64,000 nucleotides of DNA from Frigoribacterium endophyticum (GTDB lineage Bacteria; Actinomycetota; Actinomycetes; Actinomycetales; Microbacteriaceae): NCBI RefSeq assembly GCF_011759585.1, contig NZ_JAAOYV010000001.1:1524768-1588767 (forward strand). Reading direction: 5' to 3'. The notes under the pieces were generated by a model that was given only the letters and a program-made list of their open reading frames with translations, ran no database searches and had not been told where the DNA came from. Shown in pieces: positions 25,018-33,684 of this stretch. The position numbers and the translations under genes were made by a program. Numbering within the stretch: position 1 is the first letter of the stretch; the number at the start of each line of letters is the position of its first letter.

Positions 25018-26793
25018 TCAGGTCGAGAAGTAACGCCTCACGTAGGCACGCATCCCTGCATCGACGGCATAGATGTACGTTCCCCTGATCCCCCGCGTGA
25101 GCAGCACTCCATAGATGTTGCTGATGAACTCACGCAGCTCACCGTCTGTGTAGGACCGCCCGAGTTGCTTGTTGTTCTCTGCACCCTTGGTGTCGAAATA
25201 CGAAGCCCGCTCGATGAAGAGTTCGTCGCGGTCGATGTCGTACCGGAGGTCTCCGCCGATGACGACGCCGGCATAGTTCAGGTCGTAGCCCTGGACGGTG
25301 TGGATCGACCCGACCTCCTCCAGCGCTCCGCGCGAGGCGATCCAGTCCTTGGACGTGCCGTTCCACTTCAGGGCGACGCCGTCGAGCTCGATGTCGGCTG
25401 CCTCGGGGGCCTTCCTCGAAGCCCACCGCCAGGCGTAGCCCGCAACGAGTCGGGCCAGGCCGTGCTCAGCATCACGTGCTCGGATCTCCTCGTGCATCGT
25501 CGCCAGGTCGTCGAAGACCCGGAGGTCATAACCCTCGAAGCTCCTGGGCACGACGTCGCCCGCGGCGTGCCCCACACGAGGAATCCTGAGAACGTCCCGC
25601 ACGTATCCCACGTAGTCAGCGCCGGCCTGGACGCGCATCTGCGTCGATAGCCGATAGTGCCGCCCACGGGCGTGCGCGTCGTCGAGAAGCTCGACGACGG
25701 ACTCCTTCGACAGATCGGCCGGCCGCACGCTCTGGGCCTCGTCGACGAACAAGATCTGGTGACGGCTCTTGGCTCGGATCCAGTCGAGCTGCGTCTTCGA
25801 GAGGTCGTCCGCGCCGTAGAGGCGTTCGTTGATCAGCGGGAACTTCGCATTGAGCACGCCCGTCGACTGGTTCGCCCGCTGATTCAGACGATGGGCTTCA
25901 TCGACCAGGAGCAGGTCCCAGTCACCGTCGGACTGACCGACCTCGAACGGCGTCAACACCATGGCTGGGTCGAGCCCAGGCGTCTTGCGGAACACTCGCT
26001 TGATCGACTCGCGGAGTGACTGCTGGGGCACGACCATGCCGACGCGCAGATCCGCCAACAGAGCCGGGTACTCACCCAAGAAGAAGTCGGCGAAGAGCGA
26101 GTCCCCGTCGAAGTCGTCCGAAGGAGGCGTAGAGCCGATGTCGACGAGCAGCTTGAGCAGGTAGATGGCGACGACGGTCTTGCCCGTGCCCGGGTGCCCC
26201 TGGATGACGATCGTGTCGCCCCGCGCTTCGCGGAGGTCGACGAAGAGGCCTTCGAGGATGTCCTCGAGAGCTGCGGCTTGGTCTTGCGTCAGAGCCTTGA
26301 ACGGTGACAACTTGAAGAGATCGCTGTTCTCGATCTCTGGGATCGGCCGCGTGAAGACTCCCTCGGATCTGAGCTGCTGCACGACGGCCGTGAACACGCC
26401 TCGGTACCGCTCACGGTCGTAGTAGTTGGCCGAGGTGATGCCGTCGTTGCGGTTCAGCACGCTGTAGGCGCCATCGGCTGAGAACAACTGGATGAGCCTC
26501 GACTCCAGGTCCAGGCACGCAGACTTGTTGAAGGTCTCATCGACGACTACTCGGACTGTGTCGAGCTGGCGCTTGTCCGGGCTCGCGAGATGCTGCCTCA
26601 TCCGACCCGCGCCGTTACGGGTCTCGCCCACGTAGATGTCTCTCAGCCGTTCGTGCGGGTGCCGGCTGGTCCGGTGGGGCCTGGACTGATCGAGGACGTA
26701 GACGACAGGCCAGTCCACGTTGCGCGCATCGGTCAGGGCCCAGAGGTCGATGGCCTCTCGGTCGAAGGGAACTCGGACGATCTCAGAGGGCAT
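25018..26793 (-). CDS. GIY-YIG nuclease fused to DUF2075 helicase
   Basis: 591 residues from ATG 26793. The N-terminal 110 residues are GIY-YIG-like (VVYVLDQS..., DIYVGETRNGAGRMRQH, with the catalytic-type Arg and a Glu in LESRLIQLF). A linker follows, then a DUF2075 P-loop domain: Walker A QGHPGTGKTVV near residue 200 and DEAH box LLLVDEAHRL near 297. The late motif VGSIHTVQGYDLNYAGVVIG is the helicase motif VI region. Its start overlaps the MazG-like stop by 11 bases, so the pair is one operon. A likely role is nucleic-acid cleavage and remodelling in defence; this is inferred from domains and neighbours. Confidence 0.85.
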   Translation of the reverse strand: MPSEIVRVPFDREAIDLWALTDARNVDWPVVYVLDQSRPHRTSRHPHERLRDIYVGETRNGAGRMRQHLASPDKRQLDTVRVVVDETFNKSACLDLESRLIQLFSADGAYSVLNRNDGITSANYYDRERYRGVFTAVVQQLRSEGVFTRPIPEIENSDLFKLSPFKALTQDQAAALEDILEGLFVDLREARGDTIVIQGHPGTGKTVVAIYLLKLLVDIGSTPPSDDFDGDSLFADFFLGEYPALLADLRVGMVVPQQSLRESIKRVFRKTPGLDPAMVLTPFEVGQSDGDWDLLLVDEAHRLNQRANQSTGVLNAKFPLINERLYGADDLSKTQLDWIRAKSRHQILFVDEAQSVRPADLSKESVVELLDDAHARGRHYRLSTQMRVQAGADYVGYVRDVLRIPRVGHAAGDVVPRSFEGYDLRVFDDLATMHEEIRARDAEHGLARLVAGYAWRWASRKAPEAADIELDGVALKWNGTSKDWIASRGALEEVGSIHTVQGYDLNYAGVVIGGDLRYDIDRDELFIERASYFDTKGAENNKQLGRSYTDGELREFISNIYGVLLTRGIRGTYIYAVDAGMRAYVRRYFST

Positions 26794-27103
26794 CGTATTT
26801 CGTGCTCCGACCCCGGGCTTTGTCCACAGGATATTTCTCCCGGGTGACGGCGAGTTTCTGCAGAACGATCTGCTCCGGGTCCACGCCGAGCTTGTCAGCG
26901 AGGAGCAAGCAATAAGTCAAAACGTCAGCGAGCTCGTCCTGCACACGGCCAGGATCGAACTCAACTCCCCACTGAAAGCACTGCAGCAGCTCGCCGGCCT
27001 CGATTGCGACGCTCTTTGCCAAATTCTCCTCGGAATGGAACTGCTCCCACTCCCGGTCGGCAGTTATTGCCTTGATAGCCTTCGTCGCTGAGCTCACGAG
27101 CAT
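26783..27103 (-). CDS. MazG-like nucleotide pyrophosphohydrolase
   Basis: 106 residues from ATG 27103, decided by a TACTTT box 7 bases upstream; ATG 27109 lies too close to that box. The sequence is an all-alpha NTP pyrophosphatase of the dCTPase/MazG-like type: WEQFHSEENLAKSVAIEAGELLQCFQW with the ExxE metal site, then DELADVLTYCLLLADKL with ExxD, ending in KYPVDKARGRSTKYDAL. It would hydrolyse a (d)NTP to the monophosphate. Coupling to a GIY-YIG/DUF2075 helicase suggests a joint role, perhaps lowering dNTP levels or removing modified nucleotides during phage attack. Confidence 0.88.
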   Translation of the reverse strand: MLVSSATKAIKAITADREWEQFHSEENLAKSVAIEAGELLQCFQWGVEFDPGRVQDELADVLTYCLLLADKLGVDPEQIVLQKLAVTREKYPVDKARGRSTKYDAL

Positions 27104-27110
27104 GCGCATA

Positions 27111-27116
27111 AAAGTA
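27111..27116 (-). promoter_or_regulatory. -10 box of a leaderless promoter (TACTTT)
   Basis: TACTTT on the minus strand ends 7 bases before ATG 27103 of the MazG-like gene. Confidence 0.5.
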
Positions 27117-27749
27117 TCAGTGGTAGTCGACCATGCACACTCCCAAGCCGAGTTGGCCGCGAAAGCCGGCATGTCCAGCTCGACCCAAATCGCGACGGTA
27201 GCCGGAAGCACCCTAGATCACTAGATGTCTTGCAAGGACAAGCCGAGTTCCTCCGCTGAAGTACCGCTACCCCCTTCAATACGAGGCCGAGACCCCAAGG
27301 CCACCACAGCAACTCACACAGGAACCGGCCTCGAAATGGCCAGATCTGCCGAATCTCCGAACAGTCACACAGCGACAAGTGGTCGGACCGGAATGCCCTT
27401 AGGCGAGAACCCTAAAGTTTCTCTTACAGAAATACGTGCAGATCACACTATTTCGATCCCGCCGGGCTCAAGGTGCAGACGGCCTCGCGCCCTGCAGAGC
27501 TGGAAGCTCGTTCGGCGATGCACCCTTTGATCACAGTCGACGCACCATGGGCTAATGAATCGCTCCGCGAGCTTAATGCAGTGAGCGCCTGGTGCCTTGA
27601 AACGAGGTGTACGGCCCAATTTAAAGGCATACCAGACGCCCGAGACTGACTGCGTCAGTCCCTATCTCATTGTGTGAGGCGCCGCAAGAAACACGGCAGC
27701 CGGACAACCGCCCGGCTCGATCGCAGCCAGGGCCACGATCGGCCTGGAG
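27117..27749. other. Long AT-richer intergenic region between MazG-like gene and drt3b
   Basis: About 630 bases without a gene I can support. Base composition is closer to the reverse transcriptase genes than to the rest of the window. The part next to drt3b is rich in hairpins and is listed separately. The remainder (27117-27640) has no clear promoter, repeat or open frame with a start signal. It may contain an RNA gene or the remains of older insertions. Confidence 0.5.
27644..27747 (-). ncRNA. Candidate structured RNA beside drt3b
   Basis: Three hairpins follow each other just after the drt3b stop: GACTGAC-TGC-GTCAGTC (27644-27660), AGCCGG/CCGGCT (27698-27717) and CCAGG/CCTGG (27727-27747). 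The minus strand also has CACACA at 27671-27676. DRT type 3 systems carry an RNA next to the two reverse transcriptases, reported, as I recall, to offer an AC-repeat template. This segment is the best local candidate. The strand is assumed to be that of the drt genes, and the ends are only the visible hairpins. It could instead be a simple terminator region. Confidence 0.35.
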
Positions 27750-29849
27750 TTAGTATATGAATTGGGCTTGCTTCTCGTAAAGCAGTTTATCGAAGTGGGC
27801 GTCACTCCATTCGAAAACACGAGGAAGAGAGTCGACGTTGTCGGCTGGCGTTTCTGAGACTTCCTCAAGGCATCGCCTTAGAAACCGAGTTGAAGCCTTG
27901 GCGCCACCGTCGCGCGGATATAGGGCACGCTGCAGTAACTGCAACAACCAAGGTCTTTTTAGAATTTTCATCTTCTCATCCACGCTCAACCACACGCACG
28001 TCGTAATCGCCAGAACGATTAATTCCTGCGAAGCATGGCTCTGAATCTTTCCTGGTATAAAGCCTGAGCTCAGTAACTCGTCCGTTAACTGACTGAGGGA
28101 ACTGATAAGCGTGGTTCGAATCCAGCTTGGCGTCTCGGGGTTGGCAAAAAAATACTTGGCGACGGCCAGCAGGAGAAAGACCAAACTCTGATTTGTTTTG
28201 GCGCGGGGAGCTGCAAGACCTGTACGCCGCAGAAGCGCGGCAACTAACTTCGACGAAGGCTCGAAACGGATACTACATGCTGCAGCCAAAGACAGAAAAT
28301 GGCACATTTCTACGTCCGAGTTAGCTACGTCGACTAGGCGCTGGAGAGCCTTGTGTATCGCAAAGTTGACATTCTCCTCGACTCGAAACTGGGCAGCTGC
28401 CTGTTCATGCTCCGACAGGGTCAACAGAGTTGGGCTTAGGAAGTAGAACCGGAGAACACGAACGACCTTCATGGCGGATGCCACCGACGGATTTGACAAG
28501 TACTGGAACAACATGTCGTGCGCGAAGCCCCAGGCATAGCCCAAGGTTTCCTCGGCTTCTTCACGATTTACGCATTTCGGGAGCCTTTTTTCAAGGAAGC
28601 GCACCAGCATCTTTTCAACCTGCGTGAGAGACATCCCAACATTGGCTTCGTCGCTGTCTCCACCTACAATCAATGCTTTGGTCTGAATGCTAATCTCGCG
28701 TTCACTAATGACGGGAATAGCCCCTTCAACCGACAACGCGGTTCGAAGAAACGACTTTAAATTGGCCTTTTTCACCGAAATCGAGGTGGTAAACGGCGTC
28801 GTGTAGGTGCGGGTCTTATTCCGGTTCAGGGAAAACTTATGCTCCATAAGCACTGCCTCGACGATACCCGTGATTGTGTCTAGGGTTCGAGATTCGTCGG
28901 TAAATATAAAGTAGTCATCTACATAACGAAGAATTTCATACTCGGACGAGTCTATGCCCGCCGCAGCGACCCGGGCTCGCATTTCTAAACCAAGATGTTG
29001 GAACACAACTTCAGCAAATACGCGTGAGACTTCTGGACCAATGCAAATTCCATGCGTCTCGCCCCAGTTCGCGACTTGCATAATGGAGTCCATGGAATTT
29101 CCTAAGTCTTTCGACGGTCCGTTACCTAGGTTTTCCTTGCTAAAGAAGTCGGTTCCTGTGCTCCACGAGGCGGAGTGAGTGTATATACTTCGGAAGCAGT
29201 TGGCTACATCTAGTCTCGTGAGGTACGTCCACCTTGCCTCGAGAGCATGCCATTCATGAGAATCGTAGAACTGGCCGGCGAAAGCGTACTTGTCATATAC
29301 GAAGTAGGAGTTGAACGTGCTCATACTTCGAGAAGCAAGTTCCACAGATGCGTGAGGGGACGTAGGAGCCCCCCTCAGCGCGTTGGCGGCATGCTTACCC
29401 AAAAGGTTTGCGCGGACTGGATGACGAAGGGACGTCGAATCCTTTGTAACGTAATGAAGAATAACATCTTTGTAGGCATAATACAAAAAAGCGACGTTCA
29501 ACTGAGACCTACTAGACATTAGCTCCAGGTCGCGAGTCTTCGTACGGTCGCGGCGCACGCGAAATGTGGCGGGTGCGCGCCAGGCACTCGCGTAACTAGG
29601 AAGGTCTGCCTGGAGAGCGCTTCCGTGGCGAATATGCACGGGAAGGTCCACGTTTCCTATAATCGTTAATATAAGCAAATCGAGTCGGCCGGATACGCGA
29701 ATTCGGAGTCGTTGAGGGTTCAAGGCAACCACGCGCGCTTCGAGCCAATCATAAAGCCAATGATCTGCCATCTCTAGGGGCAATTCGTACGGAGCACACT
29801 CCGTAATCAAGGCACGGAGAGAAGCCATCCTGCCAAAATTTAGTCCCAC
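27750..29849 (-). CDS. drt3b: Antiviral reverse transcriptase Drt3b (UG8-like)
   Basis: 699 residues from GTG 29849, with GGAG 6 bases upstream and a 10-base overlap with drt3a. The reverse transcriptase core has TYLTRLDVANCFRSIY (first catalytic Asp near residue 212), a GICIGPEVSRVFAEVVFQHL segment, and the YVDDYFIF active site near residue 310. The C-terminal 350 residues are helical and unlike group II intron proteins, with no endonuclease or maturase motif. The length and pairing with a shorter reverse transcriptase match DRT type 3. Codon use is much less GC-rich than in neighbours, pointing to transfer. The family call rests on architecture and recall. Confidence 0.75.
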   Translation of the reverse strand: MGLNFGRMASLRALITECAPYELPLEMADHWLYDWLEARVVALNPQRLRIRVSGRLDLLILTIIGNVDLPVHIRHGSALQADLPSYASAWRAPATFRVRRDRTKTRDLELMSSRSQLNVAFLYYAYKDVILHYVTKDSTSLRHPVRANLLGKHAANALRGAPTSPHASVELASRSMSTFNSYFVYDKYAFAGQFYDSHEWHALEARWTYLTRLDVANCFRSIYTHSASWSTGTDFFSKENLGNGPSKDLGNSMDSIMQVANWGETHGICIGPEVSRVFAEVVFQHLGLEMRARVAAAGIDSSEYEILRYVDDYFIFTDESRTLDTITGIVEAVLMEHKFSLNRNKTRTYTTPFTTSISVKKANLKSFLRTALSVEGAIPVISEREISIQTKALIVGGDSDEANVGMSLTQVEKMLVRFLEKRLPKCVNREEAEETLGYAWGFAHDMLFQYLSNPSVASAMKVVRVLRFYFLSPTLLTLSEHEQAAAQFRVEENVNFAIHKALQRLVDVANSDVEMCHFLSLAAACSIRFEPSSKLVAALLRRTGLAAPRAKTNQSLVFLLLAVAKYFFANPETPSWIRTTLISSLSQLTDELLSSGFIPGKIQSHASQELIVLAITTCVWLSVDEKMKILKRPWLLQLLQRALYPRDGGAKASTRFLRRCLEEVSETPADNVDSLPRVFEWSDAHFDKLLYEKQAQFIY

Positions 29850-31288
29850 AATGTACTCCGTGCCCAGTCATGTATCTCGTCGTCCAGATGAGCGCCTGCT
29901 TTCGCGCGCATAATATTGTGCTCTGTGGCCCTTTGGACACCCATAGCAGCAATAACCTCAGCACGATGAATGCTATTGCCACAACACGCGCATGTAATGG
30001 GTATCCCTTGTTTTAGGCCTGCTATTTTGCCCCCCCACCGTGCACCTAGCTCCGCCCTGTAGGCCGCCATTAGCCGTTCAAAATTGGTGCGTTTCGGAAG
30101 GGGGCCCATGACAAATCGGGCACTGTATGCCAGTCCAGTCACGATGCGCACCCCATGTCCCGCATCGGCCGTAGCATGGGGATGGAAGAGATAAGAGTCC
30201 AACGCTATGTACCGATCAACGGCATTTACATTGGTCCAACACGCTATATTATCGGCATATTCTTTGAGGCGTCGCAGACCCTCCTCGTACCTTGCAACCT
30301 TGCTATCGGATATGTCGATGGCCAAGAGCCGAGAACTACCACTCGCGAATATGAATTTATAACCCAGGAACTCGAGGGCCGTGGAGGCTGCCTGAGGATG
30401 CAACAGCGAAGTAGACTTAGTGAGATTTCGTCTGAGATTTTCACGCCGAAGTAGAGTGTCAATGTGCTTGTTCAGAGATTCTATTCTCTCGGGCTCACAC
30501 ACAACAATCATGTCGTCTGCGTATCGCACAAACAGGGCCACATCAGGATGGTGACGCACCGCGAAGTCAAATCTCTCAAGGTATATTTCGGCCAGGGAAG
30601 CGGAAGATGGCACCCCGTCTGGCAATCCCCGTGTTAGCCCGGTTAGACGCTCATACGCCTCAAGAACTTGCTTGGTGTGTTCCTTTACGAATCGAGGGAC
30701 GCCTGCATGACCAGTCACTTTCTTTCGCAAAACATCGTGGTCAATAGACTCGTAGAATTTTTCTATATCTAGCCGAATCAGGCCTTGTCTGACGGATTGT
30801 GCACGAGACGACATCAACAGCGAATTACGCACCACTCGCAAGGCCTGGTCTCTGCCGCCTGTATTTATTCGAAATGCACGCTTGAGGTGTAGCGCGACGA
30901 ACCGATCGAAGAGCATAAGGGATGGCCGCGATTTATTAAACGTGATGACGTTACGGCCTTTCACAAGACCCCTACGCAATCGTATTGATTTGGGAGGATG
31001 CAAGACACGCAATTCCAATTGATCGCGCATCGACTCGAAGAGATCGGTTTCGTAGCGCTTCTTGACGTCGAGCAAGGCCGCGAGCTCGGAGCGCATAGCG
31101 AGTTCGTCCGCCCCGGAAGTCGGTTGCTCTAGCGCCCGGAACAGGGCCAATATTCGGAGGTTGTGCCTGGCCGTAAGCGTGGCATGACTGGGAATGATGT
31201 TCTTGCGACGCTGGGACCTGTATTCGATGGAACGAACATCGGCAATAGTGGGCAATGCATCTCTCAAATGCTGCAGCCTTCCCGGCAA
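29840..31288 (-). CDS. drt3a: Antiviral reverse transcriptase Drt3a (UG3-like)
   Basis: About 482 residues. The start is unclear: TTG 31288 is the first possible codon after an in-frame TAG, and no ribosome binding site is seen. The core carries GLIRLDIEKFYESIDHD (first Asp near residue 171), LTRGLPDGVPSSASLAEIYL, and FVRYADDMIVV (YADD near residue 256), then a thumb-like NLTKSTSLLHP...FLGYKF. A late CACCGNSIHRAEV could bind zinc. It is upstream of and overlaps drt3b. A second frame starting ATG 31343 overlaps its N-terminus, so an N-terminal frameshift is possible. In DRT3 this enzyme cooperates with Drt3b and an RNA against phage. Confidence 0.75.
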   Translation of the reverse strand: MPGRLQHLRDALPTIADVRSIEYRSQRRKNIIPSHATLTARHNLRILALFRALEQPTSGADELAMRSELAALLDVKKRYETDLFESMRDQLELRVLHPPKSIRLRRGLVKGRNVITFNKSRPSLMLFDRFVALHLKRAFRINTGGRDQALRVVRNSLLMSSRAQSVRQGLIRLDIEKFYESIDHDVLRKKVTGHAGVPRFVKEHTKQVLEAYERLTGLTRGLPDGVPSSASLAEIYLERFDFAVRHHPDVALFVRYADDMIVVCEPERIESLNKHIDTLLRRENLRRNLTKSTSLLHPQAASTALEFLGYKFIFASGSSRLLAIDISDSKVARYEEGLRRLKEYADNIACWTNVNAVDRYIALDSYLFHPHATADAGHGVRIVTGLAYSARFVMGPLPKRTNFERLMAAYRAELGARWGGKIAGLKQGIPITCACCGNSIHRAEVIAAMGVQRATEHNIMRAKAGAHLDDEIHDWARSTLWD

Positions 31289-31561
31289 GCGTGTCTATGG
31301 TCTCGAGATTCTCGCACACTAACCACACCGCAATAAGAGACATGCAATTAAGCTCGATGTTGGCCGGAGCTGACGACTCGCATCTAGGGTGTAATGGAAG
31401 TGGAAAGCAGAGCAGAGCGTCAGTTCTCGTTCGCTGCCCGCTCTATCTCAAAGAAGGTGGTGCGAGAAGTATCACTTAACCACTGCCCCCCTCGGACAGA
31501 CTTAGGTGCACGCGATCTCGCGACGAGACCTTCTTCGCCGGCCATCTTTCCGGATATTTGG
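31289..31561. other. Region between drt3a and tRNA-Pro
   Basis: 273 bases that should contain the drt3a promoter and the downstream flank of the tRNA gene. I see no integrase, no second copy of the tRNA 3' end and no clear terminator. Composition shifts here from AT-richer (island side) to ordinary. Confidence 0.45.
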
Positions 31562-31635
<74 letters not shown>

Positions 31636-31756
31636 AGAATTCGTTTCCGAAGAAGCGATTTCTTGGTGTTGCCCCGACCGAGGCAACCCGACAAGCATAG
31701 CGGATCGCGAGGGGTGCTGAGTACACCCCCACACTGACCCACGAGCGGGGACGTGA

Positions 31757-32715
31757 GTGATGCGCGAGATCCCGGATACAGGAGTCATGATCTTCTTCGT
31801 GGGGATCGCCGAGTGGACTCAGGGCGAGCATCAGCGACGCCTGACCCTGTGGAGCCAGCTTTCCGAGACCGGCACCGCCACCGGCCTCGAACCGTCCACG
31901 GTCCGTGCCCTCGGCCTCTACGCCGGCCAAGCGGGCATCTTCTTCGACGGCAGCGGCGACTGGACCACTGGCGGGCCAGGCCGCGTCGCTCTGACCCTGA
32001 AACACACCGGCCGCACGTACGCCGATGATCTCAGCGACGAACAGCTCGACTACCACTACCCGAGCACTGAACGGCCTGCCTCCTTCGACCGCAACGAGAT
32101 CGATTCCGTCAAGCGCACCCAGTCGCTCGGCTTGCCCCTCTTCGTCGTGACACCGAACGCTCTTCGTGGGCGTCTCAAGGATGTTCGCCTCGGCTATGTC
32201 CACGGTTTTATCGACGACGAGGCCGTCTTCTTCGTCACCTTCGTCGAAGGGGTCCTGCCCCTTGCCCCAGCCCACGAGCTGCCCGACTCGAAACACGACG
32301 TCGACCTCTTCGGAGGACTCCCCGCGCAGACCCTTCGCCTCGTTCAGCAACGCACCCAGCAACGACGCTTCAAGATCGATGTGCTCAACCGCTACGGCAC
32401 GACTTGCGCCCTCTGCGACATCGCCGTTCCTCGACTCATCCAGGGCGCGCACCTCATCCCCAAGAGCATCGGCGGCGCCGACGAAGCCGTGAACGGGCTC
32501 CCCTCTGCCTCAATCACCACATCGCCTTCGACGCCTTCCTCCTGCGGATCGAGCCAGACGGCAACCGGATCACCTACGCGCCGGACGTGTCGAAGCAAGC
32601 CCTTCAGGTCACCCGGGACGACCTCTCGCATCTCCCCGCTTCTCCCTCCCCCGCGGCCCTGAGGAAGTTCTACCGAACGGATGCGGCCCAGGCAGCCTTC
32701 GCAGAGTGGTCCTGA
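31757..32715 (+). pseudogene. HNH endonuclease gene with a frameshift
   Basis: The frame opens at GTG 31757/ATG 31760. Its N-terminal 200 residues are of YDG/SRA-like or HNH-associated character (not identified), followed by an HNH core: RYGTTCALCDIAVPRLIQGAHLIPKSIGG. At the CCCC run 32500-32503 the frame is lost; shifting by one base restores GLPLCLNHHIAFD, completing the HNH motif, and then KFYRTDAAQAAFAEWS to TGA 32715. One more C would repair it. In the unrepaired frame a 301-residue product with a nonsense tail would end at 32662. It may be a decayed nuclease or a sequencing error in a homopolymer. Confidence 0.75.
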
Positions 32716-32730
32716 TCAGGGACACATGTT

Positions 32731-32747
32731 GCGGCGGGTTACGCCGC
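32731..32747. terminator. Hairpin after the HNH gene
   Basis: GCGGCG and CGCCGC pair around GGTTA, 16 bases after the HNH stop and before the ssuB promoter. A short terminator is most likely; an operator for the ssu genes is possible. Confidence 0.4.
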
Positions 32748-32773
32748 CCTTAGGCACACACCCACCCCGCACC

Positions 32774-32779
32774 TACCGT
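32774..32779 (+). promoter_or_regulatory. -10 box of a leaderless promoter (TACCGT)
   Basis: TACCGT ends 6 bases before the ATG of the ssuB-like gene at 32786. Confidence 0.55.
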
Positions 32780-32785
32780 CGTGAC

Positions 32786-33604
32786 ATGCCCACCTCGACG
32801 ACCCGCGCCTCCTCGGCCCTGCCGATCCGTCTGCGCGGCGTCGGGCGGCGCTTCGGCGAGCGCCCCGTGCTCGACGCCCTCGACCTCGACGTGACCGCCG
32901 GCGAGATCATCGCCGTCGTCGGCCCGTCGGGCTGCGGCAAGTCGACGCTGCTGCGCCAGATCGGCGGGCTCGACCAGCCCGACGTCGGCACCGTGCACAT
33001 CGCCGACGACGCCGCGCGAACGGCAGACCAGCGGTGCGCGGTCGCGTTCCAGGAGCCGCGCCTCCTGCCCTGGCGCACCCTCCGCGGCAACGTCGCCCTC
33101 GGCCTGCCCCGTCGACGGCCCGACGGGTCGTCGTTGAGCAAGGCAGCGAAGGAGGCGCGCCTCACCGAGCTCCTCGACCTCGTCCAGCTCGGAGCAGCGG
33201 GCGACCTCCGCCCCCGCGAGGTCAGCGGCGGCATGGCCCAGCGCGCCAGCCTCGCCCGGGCCCTCGCCCGCGAGCCCGCGGTGCTGCTGCTCGACGAGCC
33301 GTTCGGCGCCCTCGACGCCCTCACCCGCCTCCGCATGCAGGACCTGCTTCTCGACGTCCACGCCTCCCTGCCGACCACGGTCGTCCTCGTCACCCACGAC
33401 GTCGACGAAGCGCTCTACCTCGCCGACCGCGTCGTGCTGCTCGCCGACCTCGCCGCGAGCGCCGGAGGCGCGACCAGCGTCCAGCGCATCGTGGCCGTCC
33501 CCGGCGCCCGCCCGCGCGACCGCGACGCCCCCGAGCTCGCCGCCCTCCGGCAGGAGCTGCTCGAGGGCCTCGGCGTCCACCGCGCCCACGCCCGGACCGC
33601 CTGA
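32786..33604 (+). CDS. ssuB: ABC transporter ATPase, sulfonate/nitrate/taurine type
   Basis: 272 residues from ATG 32786. Walker A GPSGCGKST is near residue 52, and the Q-loop AVAFQEPRLLPWRTL is characteristic of SsuB/TauB-like ATPases. The signature here reads VSGGMAQR, and Walker B is LLLDEPFGALD. It powers import with the binding protein and permease that follow. The family takes up sulfonates, taurine, nitrate or related small anions; the sequence does not settle which. Gene order ATPase, binding protein, permease. Confidence 0.85.
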   Translation: MPTSTTRASSALPIRLRGVGRRFGERPVLDALDLDVTAGEIIAVVGPSGCGKSTLLRQIGGLDQPDVGTVHIADDAARTADQRCAVAFQEPRLLPWRTLRGNVALGLPRRRPDGSSLSKAAKEARLTELLDLVQLGAAGDLRPREVSGGMAQRASLARALAREPAVLLLDEPFGALDALTRLRMQDLLLDVHASLPTTVVLVTHDVDEALYLADRVVLLADLAASAGGATSVQRIVAVPGARPRDRDAPELAALRQELLEGLGVHRAHARTA

Positions 33605-33684
33605 CCGGCCACCCGCCCCGGCCTGCCGCCCACGACCACATCACCCCCACCACCAGCCCCGCCCCCGACAGCACGGAGACGACC

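Noticed and set aside
31289..31561. Search for an attachment-site duplicate of the tRNA-Pro 3' end
   Set aside because: I could not find a second copy of the 20-base tRNA end on the left side of the island, so no att pair is claimed.
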